A stretch of 13,585 bases of DNA, taken from an uncultured bacterium (GTDB lineage Bacteria; Bacteroidota; Bacteroidia; Sphingobacteriales; Sphingobacteriaceae). Of this stretch, positions 7,243 to 13,013 are shown one piece after another. Both the position numbers and the translations under genes were made by a program. The stretch lies in the NCBI GenBank assembly GCA_903958995.1, contig CAJBVG010000204.1:1-13585 (forward strand), read 5' to 3'. Below the pieces are notes generated by a model. That model was not told the origin of the DNA and ran no database searches. It worked only from the letters and a program-made list of their open reading frames with translations. The number at the start of each line of letters is the position of its first letter. Position 1 is the stretch's first letter.

Positions 7243-7656
7243 ATGGGAAGATGGTTAGCACTCGATATTGGGTCGAAAAGAACTGGGATAGCCGTAACCG
7301 ATCCGTTAAGGATTATCGCGACTGCCCTCGACACCGTACCGACTAAAGAATTGGTTCCATTTTTAAAAAACTATTTCCTTACCGAGCAGGTCGACATCGT
7401 TGTGGTAGGTGAACCGAAACAAATGGATAATTCCCCATCAGAATCGGCCGGCATGATTAATAAGGAAATTGAAAAGTTAAAAAAGGCTTTTGTGGAAATC
7501 AATATTCATCGGGTGGATGAACGCTTTACTTCGAAAATGGCTTCGCAAGTAATTGCACAAAGTGGCAAGACAAAAAAAGAACGACAAAAAAAAGAATTAA
7601 TCGATACCGTAAGTGCAACTATTATTTTGCAGTCTTATATGATGTCGAACCAATAA
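7243..7656 (+). CDS. ruvX: RuvX/YqgF family Holliday junction resolvase-like nuclease
   Basis: This 137-residue protein has the RNase H-like fold of the YqgF/RuvX family, of normal length. The N-terminal motif is LALDIGSKRTGIAVTDPL (about 5-22) with the first catalytic Asp in ALDIG. VVVGEP lies near 54. The conserved VDERFTSKMA contains a catalytic Glu, and the C-terminal helix KKELIDTVSATIILQSYM supplies the last acidic residue. In E. coli YqgF processes the 5' end of pre-16S rRNA; other members cleave Holliday junctions. The next gene, def, starts 4 bp after the stop, so they form an operon with functions in ribosome and protein maturation. Initiation is probably leaderless, because the -7 box ends 4 nt upstream and no nearby alternative in-frame ATG exists. 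Confidence 0.92.
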   Translation: MGRWLALDIGSKRTGIAVTDPLRIIATALDTVPTKELVPFLKNYFLTEQVDIVVVGEPKQMDNSPSESAGMINKEIEKLKKAFVEINIHRVDERFTSKMASQVIAQSGKTKKERQKKELIDTVSATIILQSYMMSNQ

Positions 7657-7660
7657 GAAT

Positions 7661-8242
7661 ATGATTTTACCAATTATCGCATACGGCGATCCCGTATTAA
7701 GAAAAGTAGGAAGAGATATCGATAAAGATTATCCTCATTTATCGCAAGTAATTGCCGACATGTTTGAAACCATGTACCACGCTAGAGGTGTTGGCTTGGC
7801 AGCTCCACAAGTGGGCTTAGATATACGTTTATTTATTATCGATGCTTCGCCTTTTGATGATGATGAAGACGATCGTCCGGAACTTAAAAATTTCAAGAAA
7901 ATATTTATTAATGCTTACATCACCGATGAGTCAGGAAACGAATGGCCTTTCAACGAAGGTTGCTTAAGTATACCAGAAATCAGAGAAGATGTTAATCGTT
8001 TATCTCATATTAAAATTACGTATCAGGACGAAAATTTTGTGTCTCATGAAGAAGACTATTCAGGAATTCTTGCTCGTATTATTCAACATGAATATGATCA
8101 TATCGAAGGCAAATTATTTGTCGATAAAATTTCACCAATAAAGAAAAGACTAATTGCTAAAAAATTAGAAGCCATTACTCGCGGCATGGTGAAACCCGAT
8201 TATAAAATGAAGTACCCAGCGGTTTCGAAAAAACGCAGATAA
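7661..8242 (+). CDS. def: Peptide deformylase
   Basis: This 193-residue metalloenzyme removes the formyl group from the initiator Met of nascent proteins at the ribosome. All three family motifs are intact: GVGLAAPQ (43-50), EGCLS (99-103) with metal ligand C101, and HEYDH (143-147) with both His ligands and the catalytic Glu. The start MILPIIAYGDPVLR is canonical. An acidic loop, SPFDDDEDDRPE (about 63-74), lies between motifs 1 and 2. The basic C-terminal tail (KYPAVSKKRR) is somewhat extended. It is the second gene of the ruvX-def pair with a 4-bp spacer. The stop is followed within two bases by octamer repeats and a 15-bp inverted repeat that may end the transcript. Confidence 0.96.
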   Translation: MILPIIAYGDPVLRKVGRDIDKDYPHLSQVIADMFETMYHARGVGLAAPQVGLDIRLFIIDASPFDDDEDDRPELKNFKKIFINAYITDESGNEWPFNEGCLSIPEIREDVNRLSHIKITYQDENFVSHEEDYSGILARIIQHEYDHIEGKLFVDKISPIKKRLIAKKLEAITRGMVKPDYKMKYPAVSKKRR

Positions 8243-8243
8243 T

Positions 8244-8311
8244 TTGCTAATGTGCCAATTAGCCAATAAACATTGGCACATTAGCACATTGACTAATTAG
8301 CACATTATTTA
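8244..8311. repeat. Octamer array (ATTAGCAC family) in both orientations between def and the convergent gene
   Basis: Three inverted octamers, TTGCTAAT, GTGCCAAT and TAGCCAAT (8244-8267), are followed by AAAC. Five direct units then run in exact 8-bp register: ATTGGCAC, ATTAGCAC, ATTGACTA, ATTAGCAC and a degenerate ATTATTTA (8272-8311). The stop codon of the convergent gene (8305-8307) lies in the last unit. The whole gap between the two stop codons is made of these repeats. Confidence 0.8.
8245..8286. terminator. 15-bp perfect inverted repeat, possible bidirectional terminator
   Basis: The arm 8245-8259 (TGCTAATGTGCCAAT) is exactly complementary to 8272-8286 around a 12-nt loop. It sits between convergent stops, where a bidirectional terminator is expected. 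Neither side has a proper T tract, so termination is an inference. The repeat arises from octamer units in opposite orientation. Confidence 0.45.
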
Positions 8312-8952
8312 TAGGGATCGTTTTTAAAAGAAATCTTCCCCTGATTCAACAGGTGCATAAACTGATTTATTTTTACCACATCGAGTAATGGGTTGTAGCG
8401 GTCTTGCCCTTTCCAGTAAAGCTTTTCAGACTGTTGTTGGAAATAATATTTTGTGTTCTGTGCACCATCCCATGTCATAGCAGAACTTAATGCCATCATT
8501 AAACTTTCATCTAAATTGCGTTTCGCAATCATCAAATCATCATCAGGTAATCGCAGTTTTATAAAAGCTTGCTTAAACTGCTCAATGGTTGCATATGGGA
8601 AAATATAAATCATCGGCAAATTAATGGCATCCATCTTTAATTTGAAGATGGCACTTAAGGAATTGCCTTGTAAATTTTCAGGAATAACGAGCTCTTGTTT
8701 TTTGTATCCTAAACAAGAAATTTGAATAGTGTCTCCAACACTAACCACTAATGAGAAATATCCTCTCATATCGGTATAAGTGCCTTTGTATTTTCTAGAA
8801 ATGTTAATGATGTTTACGAAGGGGAGAGCTTCTAAACTATCTGCATGTATTACCACTCCTGAAAATTGTACTAGCTTTTTATCTTGTGCAGACGATGTTG
8901 AAATACTAACCGCAACAACAAAAAAAAGTAGGAAGAAAAACTTCTTATTCAT
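8305..8952 (-). CDS. Secreted protein with CarboxypepD_reg-like domain
   Basis: The protein is 215 residues from ATG 8952 (219 from the in-frame ATG at 8964). The later start is preferred because MNKK and a hydrophobic run ending at SSAQ form a standard signal peptide. After it comes a carboxypeptidase regulatory-like beta-sandwich (about residues 25-105): FSGVVIHADSLEALPFVNI, GTYTDMRGYFSLVVSVGDTI and SCLGYKKQELVI. This domain is common in Bacteroidota outer-membrane and periplasmic proteins. The C-terminal half (IFPYATIEQFKQAF onward) is not recognised and has no catalytic motif. Location should be periplasm or envelope. It lies 36 bp downstream of the NifU gene on the same strand (24 bp if the 8964 start is used); a functional link is not evident. 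The exact role is unknown. Confidence 0.75.
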   Translation of the reverse strand: MNKKFFFLLFFVVAVSISTSSAQDKKLVQFSGVVIHADSLEALPFVNIINISRKYKGTYTDMRGYFSLVVSVGDTIQISCLGYKKQELVIPENLQGNSLSAIFKLKMDAINLPMIYIFPYATIEQFKQAFIKLRLPDDDLMIAKRNLDESLMMALSSAMTWDGAQNTKYYFQQQSEKLYWKGQDRYNPLLDVVKINQFMHLLNQGKISFKNDPYK

Positions 8953-8988
8953 AAAGTAATACATGCAAATAGAGCTGAAACGCTAAAA

Positions 8989-9285
8989 TTAGCTTCTTAG
9001 TCTTTCAGGTAATATAGCATTGGGATCATCCATATCTGTAATGTTGATCGCTTCTACTGAATTTATTTCTGGGATTGTGCGCTTTAATGCTTGCTCAACA
9101 CCAGCTTTTAAAGTCATGATACTCATCGGACAAGATCCGCAAGCACCTAATAACTTAAGCTTTACTACCATGTCTTCAGTTACTTCATGTAAAGCAACGT
9201 TACCACCATCAGCTTCTAAATATGGTCTGATTTGATCAAGTGCATTTTCAATGCGCTCAATTAATTCTGTGTTTACTTGACTCAT
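8989..9285 (-). CDS. NifU C-terminal domain protein (Fe-S cluster carrier)
   Basis: This 98-residue protein consists almost only of the NifU C-terminal domain. It opens with IENALDQIRPYLEADGGNVALHEV, and the cluster-binding CxxC lies in GACGSCPMSIMTLKAGVE (C49 and C52). Such stand-alone domains bind a [4Fe-4S] cluster between two subunits and pass it to target proteins. The gene lies just downstream of an Mrp/NBP35 ATPase, another proposed Fe-S carrier, which suggests a joint role in Fe-S maturation. The two are 42 bp apart, and a separate -7-like box before this gene means it may also be transcribed alone. Confidence 0.93.
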   Translation of the reverse strand: MSQVNTELIERIENALDQIRPYLEADGGNVALHEVTEDMVVKLKLLGACGSCPMSIMTLKAGVEQALKRTIPEINSVEAINITDMDDPNAILPERLRS

Positions 9286-9301
9286 TTTTAAATATTTTAT
9301 T

Positions 9302-9309
9302 CAAAGTTA
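9302..9309 (-). promoter_or_regulatory. Predicted -7 box before the NifU-domain gene (TAACTTTG)
   Basis: Read on the - strand this is TAACTTTG, an exact TAnnTTTG match, 16 nt before the ATG at 9285. A TTG lies at 9325-9323, but 13 nt is too short a spacer for a good -33 element, so strength is uncertain. Confidence 0.5.
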
Positions 9310-9327
9310 ATATTATTTATAACAATT

Positions 9328-10407
9328 CTAATTAAGAACAGTTTCTCTTGGTGTAGAATTTAATATTGCTATTTGTTGAGCAACACCAGAAACGATGCTT
9401 TGGAATGCCTTAGCGGTTGGGTGAGCATCATTTAAGATGATTGGTTCACCAATTTCCCCAGCTTCACCAACAGCTTGTACCAATGGAATTTCTCCTAAAA
9501 AGGCTACTTCAATCTGCTGAGCAAGTTTACGGCCGCCTTCTTTACCGAATAAATAGTATTTGTTATCTGGCATTTCTTCTGGAATGAAATAAGCCATGTT
9601 TTCTACAATACCTAAAATTGGCACTTCTATGCCTTTCATTTTAAACATCGAAATTCCTTTACGAGTATCGGCTAATGCTACGTTTTGTGGTGTAGTAACG
9701 ATAACTGCCCCAGTAATTGGGAAGTTTTGCGCTAAAGTGATGTGTACATCACCAGTTCCTGGAGGCGTATCAACAATTAGGTAATCCAATTCACCCCAGT
9801 TTGCATCTTGGAATAATTGACGTAAGGCTGTAGTTACCATAGGGCCTCTCCAAGGAATAGCTTGGTTAGGATCGGTAAAAAACCCAATCGACAATAATTT
9901 TACTCCATATTTTTCAATTGGTAATAAGCTAATTTTTTCACCTTCTTTTTCTGCAGCCGGACGAGCACCTTCTAAGTGAAACATCATTGGAATAGATGGT
10001 CCGTAGATGTCGGCATCAATTAAACCAACTTTTGCACCTTGCTTACTTAAGCCAATAGCTAAGTTTACTGCTACAGTTGATTTCCCAACACCTCCTTTAC
10101 CTGAGGCAACAAGAATGATGTTTTTAATATTCGGGTAATTGTTTAATCCTTCTTTTTGAGTAACTCTAGAAGTCATGTTTATTTTCACAACGGCGTCTTT
10201 GCTAACAAAATGGTGTATTGCATTTACACAAGCATTGTGAATCAATTCTTTTAATGGGCAAGCTGGAGTTGTTAAAATTACACTGAATGAAACTTCATTG
10301 TCGTTAATTTTTACATCTTCAATCATGTTTAAAGTAACCAAGTCTTTCTTTAAATCTGGTTCCTCTACGTAGCTTAATGCTTTAAGTATTTCTTCTTTGG
10401 TATACAT
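9328..10407 (-). CDS. Mrp/NBP35-family P-loop ATPase with N-terminal MIP18 (DUF59) domain
   Basis: This 359-residue protein resembles ApbC/Mrp Fe-S carriers. The N-terminal MIP18/DUF59 domain (about 1-85) includes VEEPDLKKDLVTLNMI and TTPACPLKELIHNAC. The deviant Walker A loop SGKGGVGKST is at 102-111, followed by DADIYGPS (131-138) and VDTPPGTGD (212-220). The CxxC pair expected after ENM in many family members is missing: the segment reads ENMAYFIPEEMPDNKYY (269-285). As far as I recall this is usual for Bacteroidota homologues. The frame is open to ATG 10446, but ATG 10407 is chosen. MYTKEEILKAL is the family start, and a perfect -7 box at 10432-10425 lies between the two ATGs. The NifU-domain gene follows 42 bp downstream. 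Confidence 0.92.
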   Translation of the reverse strand: MYTKEEILKALSYVEEPDLKKDLVTLNMIEDVKINDNEVSFSVILTTPACPLKELIHNACVNAIHHFVSKDAVVKINMTSRVTQKEGLNNYPNIKNIILVASGKGGVGKSTVAVNLAIGLSKQGAKVGLIDADIYGPSIPMMFHLEGARPAAEKEGEKISLLPIEKYGVKLLSIGFFTDPNQAIPWRGPMVTTALRQLFQDANWGELDYLIVDTPPGTGDVHITLAQNFPITGAVIVTTPQNVALADTRKGISMFKMKGIEVPILGIVENMAYFIPEEMPDNKYYLFGKEGGRKLAQQIEVAFLGEIPLVQAVGEAGEIGEPIILNDAHPTAKAFQSIVSGVAQQIAILNSTPRETVLN

Positions 10408-10424
10408 ATCGATAAATAGTGATG

Positions 10425-10432
10425 CAAATGTA
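10425..10432 (-). promoter_or_regulatory. Predicted -7 box of the mrp gene (TACATTTG)
   Basis: On the - strand this reads TACATTTG, an exact TAnnTTTG match 17 nt before ATG 10407. A TTG at 10451-10449, 16 nt further upstream, could be the -33 element. The position argues against translation from ATG 10446. Confidence 0.55.
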
Positions 10433-10477
10433 CCAAAAGAACCCAAAGCAAACCGTATTTGTTTGAATTTTTATGGC

Positions 10478-10876
10478 TTAATTTAAGTGGATATGACTGC
10501 TTTGTAAAGCCACATTGCCTGAAGCATCAACAGCGCGGATGGTAAAGTCTAAGTCGCTGAAACGGTTATCGTTCATTATAATAAAGGTGTCTATGGAAGC
10601 ATGACTAGAATCGGGGAATTGCTGAGTGAATAGAACCGTTTCATCGGTTGCCAAATTTAAACGCAATGAGATGTCGGCTAATTGATGATTGTCGCTAAAA
10701 TTGATTTTAAAAAAGGCAGTGTCTCCAAAATTATACACTTGGTGAATAATAGCGGGGAGGATTTTAGTAATCACAGGTAACTCTTTGTCTTTAGGTTCAA
10801 CAGGGGTATCATCACATGCAATTAATACAGTTGATATAGAGAGCAAAAGGAAAGCTGATAATTTAAAATACTTCAT
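10478..10876 (-). CDS. Small lipoprotein, possibly DUF4625-like
   Basis: The protein is 132 residues from ATG 10876. The frame extends to ATG 10912, but the later start gives a clean lipoprotein signal sequence with lipobox LIAC and Cys at residue 21. Mature sequence begins CDDTPVEPKDKELPVITKI. The rest looks like one beta-sandwich domain: FGDTAFFKINFSDNHQLADISLRLN, then a C-terminal DLDFTIRAVDASGNVALQSSHI. This resembles DUF4625 and similar Ig-like domains of Bacteroidota lipoproteins, but the family call is tentative. It should be membrane-anchored in the envelope. It is divergent from the transglycosylase gene with a 90-bp gap between starts, and it lies 70 bp upstream of mrp with its own probable promoter. 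Function unknown. Confidence 0.72.
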   Translation of the reverse strand: MKYFKLSAFLLLSISTVLIACDDTPVEPKDKELPVITKILPAIIHQVYNFGDTAFFKINFSDNHQLADISLRLNLATDETVLFTQQFPDSSHASIDTFIIMNDNRFSDLDFTIRAVDASGNVALQSSHIHLN

Positions 10877-10909
10877 ATCGATATACGAGCTAAGTTCGTG
10901 CCAAAAAAT

Positions 10910-10917
10910 CAATTATA
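10910..10917 (-). promoter_or_regulatory. Possible -7 box of the lipoprotein gene (TATAATTG)
   Basis: TATAATTG on the - strand matches TAnnTTTG at all but one position and lies 33 nt before ATG 10876. If used, it excludes the upstream ATG at 10912. The match is weak. Confidence 0.35.
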
Positions 10918-10929
10918 TTCGTCATTTAT

Positions 10930-10937
10930 TAGTTTTA
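10930..10937 (+). promoter_or_regulatory. Possible -7 box of the transglycosylase gene (TAGTTTTA)
   Basis: TAGTTTTA differs from TAnnTTTG only in the last base and is identical to the box proposed before comM. It lies 29 nt upstream of ATG 10967. No TTG is seen at the expected -33 distance, so the call is tentative. Confidence 0.3.
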
Positions 10938-10966
10938 CGAGTAAATTCACTTAGGGTTTTCCGAAT

Positions 10967-12925
10967 ATGAAAAAAGTACGCATCGCCATCTATAGTTTTA
11001 TCGGTATTCTCTTTTTGGGTTTTATACTGATATTAACCTTTAGAGAGAGCATCTTAAAAAAGGTGATTGAAAAGGTGATTGCCTCAGAAAAAAGAAAGCA
11101 TGGCTTAACGATAAAAATAGAGAACGCAAGTTTTGTGGCCTTAACAACAGTAGAAATGAATGGGATGAGTGTGGTTCCAGAAAATCGCGATACCCTTTTG
11201 CGCGTTAATCATTTCAAAGTAAGCGTAGCAATTTTGCCTTTATTTATTGGGCATATAAAAATAGATGAACTCATTACTTCAGATGCTGTGCTGAATATCG
11301 TGAATAAAGATGGAGTAAAGAATTTCGATTTTCTATTCACGAAAAAAGATAGTACCGATACGGTTAAAAAAGATCGTTCGGGATTAGATTTAGCTGCACT
11401 CGCAGATAATGTGATCAATGAGTTATTGTACAAAGTGCCGAACAATATGTCGATTACTAATTGCCGATTGAATGTTGTTGATAATGATTTGAATTTTTCG
11501 GTGAATGCGGAAAGTATTAACATCGACGACCATCAATTACGTTCACGATTTGTTCTTAACAATAACGAATCAGTTTGGCATTTAGAAGGAAGTATTCATC
11601 CATCAGATAAAAAATTAGATGTACGATTTTTTGCCGAAGGCAAGAAAGTAGAGTTGCCATACTTAGAACAAAAATTAGGATTGAAATTAAACTTCGATAC
11701 GATATCTACTCGAATGGATAAAATCGAATACAGCTCAGACGAGTTGAAAATTTTTGGCAATTGGTCAATGAAAAATTTACTCGTTAATCATCCTAAAATT
11801 TCTCAGAAAGATGTGGTGATACCCAATGCATCAATAGACTGCAATATGTTTATTGGCGAGAAATCAATTTCTATTGACAGTTCTTCTATTGCTTATTTAG
11901 GAAACATAAAGGCTAGGCCATTTATAAAATACACCATTGCACCTACAAAAATTTATGAATTAAAATTCGATTCGGAAGAATTACCTGCGCAAGATTTTTT
12001 CAATTCGTTTCCTCAAGGTCTATTTGCATCCTTAGAAGGCATTAAAGTGAAAGGCTCGTTAGCATATCATTTAAATTTTTACCTCGATGAAAAGACTCCA
12101 TGGAAATGCCAGTTTGATTCTGAGTTAAAGAAAAAAGATTTCGGAATTTTGCAATTTGGAGAAACGAATCTCCAAAAAATGAATGGAGATTTTGCCTACA
12201 CTCCTTACGAATTTGGCAAACCAATGCGCACCATTATGGTGAGCACTGCGAATCCGAATTTCACACCATACGATCAAATTTCTGATTACATAAAAAATGC
12301 ATTACTAACCACCGAAGATCCTTTGTTTTTTAGTCACCACGGTTTTTACGAAGAAGCCTTTCGTCAATCTATTGCAACGAACTTTGTGGTAAAACGATTT
12401 AAACGAGGAGGCAGTACCATCTCAATGCAATTGGTGAAAAATGTTTTCTTAAGTAGAAACAAAACGGTTGCGCGTAAGCTCGAAGAAATGATTATTGTGT
12501 GGTTAATAGAAAACAATAGATTGAGTGCGAAGCAACGCATGTACGAAGTGTATTTAAATATTATTGAATGGGCGCCGAATGTATATGGCATTGGAGAAGC
12601 ATCTCAATTTTATTTTAACAAACGCCCTGCACAATTAAATTTAGGAGAAAGTATTTTCTTGGCAAGCATTGTCCCGAAACCTAAGAAATTTAAATATTCG
12701 TTTATGCCTGATGGCACGCTAAAACCCTATATGCACAACTATTTCCGATTCATCGGCAACCTCATGGTGAAGCGAGGAAAAGTTCCAGCAACAGACACCG
12801 TAAACATTTTCAACTCGGTAGTTTTGCGTGGAATTGCACGTAATTATGTGGTGGTAGATTCCTTGCAAATTATTCCAGAATCTGATGAACAGATGGAAGA
12901 ATTAAATAATTTGCTAGTCGAATAA
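10967..12925 (+). CDS. AsmA-like protein fused to a GT51 peptidoglycan glycosyltransferase
   Basis: This 652-residue protein has a transmembrane helix at about 8-26. A long region to about 420, rich in beta strands, resembles AsmA-type proteins (early KKVIEKVIASEKRKHGLTI and IGHIKIDELITSDAVLNI). A GT51 transglycosylase domain covers about 430-600. GT51 enzymes polymerise lipid II into glycan chains outside the inner membrane. Its motifs are intact: E450-D451 (TTEDPLFFSHHG), GGSTISMQLVKN with Q488 and N492, RKLEE with K504 and E507, and EVYLNIIEW. The spacing E450-Q488-N492-K504-E507 equals E233-Q271-N275-K287-E290 of E. coli PBP1b, so it is probably active. No transpeptidase domain follows, so it is monofunctional. 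Ordinary monofunctional enzymes are about 240 residues; the AsmA-like half is the oddity. The lipoprotein gene is divergent. Confidence 0.88.
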   Translation: MKKVRIAIYSFIGILFLGFILILTFRESILKKVIEKVIASEKRKHGLTIKIENASFVALTTVEMNGMSVVPENRDTLLRVNHFKVSVAILPLFIGHIKIDELITSDAVLNIVNKDGVKNFDFLFTKKDSTDTVKKDRSGLDLAALADNVINELLYKVPNNMSITNCRLNVVDNDLNFSVNAESINIDDHQLRSRFVLNNNESVWHLEGSIHPSDKKLDVRFFAEGKKVELPYLEQKLGLKLNFDTISTRMDKIEYSSDELKIFGNWSMKNLLVNHPKISQKDVVIPNASIDCNMFIGEKSISIDSSSIAYLGNIKARPFIKYTIAPTKIYELKFDSEELPAQDFFNSFPQGLFASLEGIKVKGSLAYHLNFYLDEKTPWKCQFDSELKKKDFGILQFGETNLQKMNGDFAYTPYEFGKPMRTIMVSTANPNFTPYDQISDYIKNALLTTEDPLFFSHHGFYEEAFRQSIATNFVVKRFKRGGSTISMQLVKNVFLSRNKTVARKLEEMIIVWLIENNRLSAKQRMYEVYLNIIEWAPNVYGIGEASQFYFNKRPAQLNLGESIFLASIVPKPKKFKYSFMPDGTLKPYMHNYFRFIGNLMVKRGKVPATDTVNIFNSVVLRGIARNYVVVDSLQIIPESDEQMEELNNLLVE

Positions 12926-12949
12926 TAGATTATTCCGCTGATATATCAT

Positions 12950-12978
12950 CCTGCATAAAAGAACCTGCATAAATGCAG
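12950..12978. repeat. CCTGCATAAA direct repeat with a small hairpin upstream of comM
   Basis: CCTGCATAAA occurs at 12950-12959 and again at 12964-12973. The second copy continues into ATGCAG, giving a short palindrome, CTGCAT-AA-ATGCAG (12965-12978). It lies in the 88-bp gap between the transglycosylase and comM. No T tract follows, so it is not a clear terminator. A regulatory role is possible but unsupported. Confidence 0.4.
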
Positions 12979-13009
12979 TTGTGTACGTAATTGTTCGCCC
13001 GTAGTTTTA
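12979..13009 (+). promoter_or_regulatory. Predicted comM promoter (TTG, 20 bp, TAGTTTTA)
   Basis: TTG at 12979-12981 and TAGTTTTA at 13002-13009 are 20 bp apart, the spacing expected for Bacteroidota -33/-7 promoters. The -7 box differs from consensus at its last base. It ends 4 nt before the ATG, so the message would be leaderless or nearly so. Confidence 0.45.
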
Positions 13010-13013
13010 CATC

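Noticed and set aside
7193..7261. 23-residue N-terminal extension of HolB
   Set aside because: It would overlap the divergent ruvX start, does not resemble delta' proteins, and the canonical N-terminus starts at 7192.
10408..10446. 13-residue N-terminal extension of Mrp
   Set aside because: An exact -7 box lies inside it, and the family N-terminus begins at the internal Met.
10875..10884. ATATCGATAT palindrome at the lipoprotein start as an operator
   Set aside because: A 10-bp AT-rich palindrome is likely by chance, and similar short strings occur elsewhere in the window without a common context.
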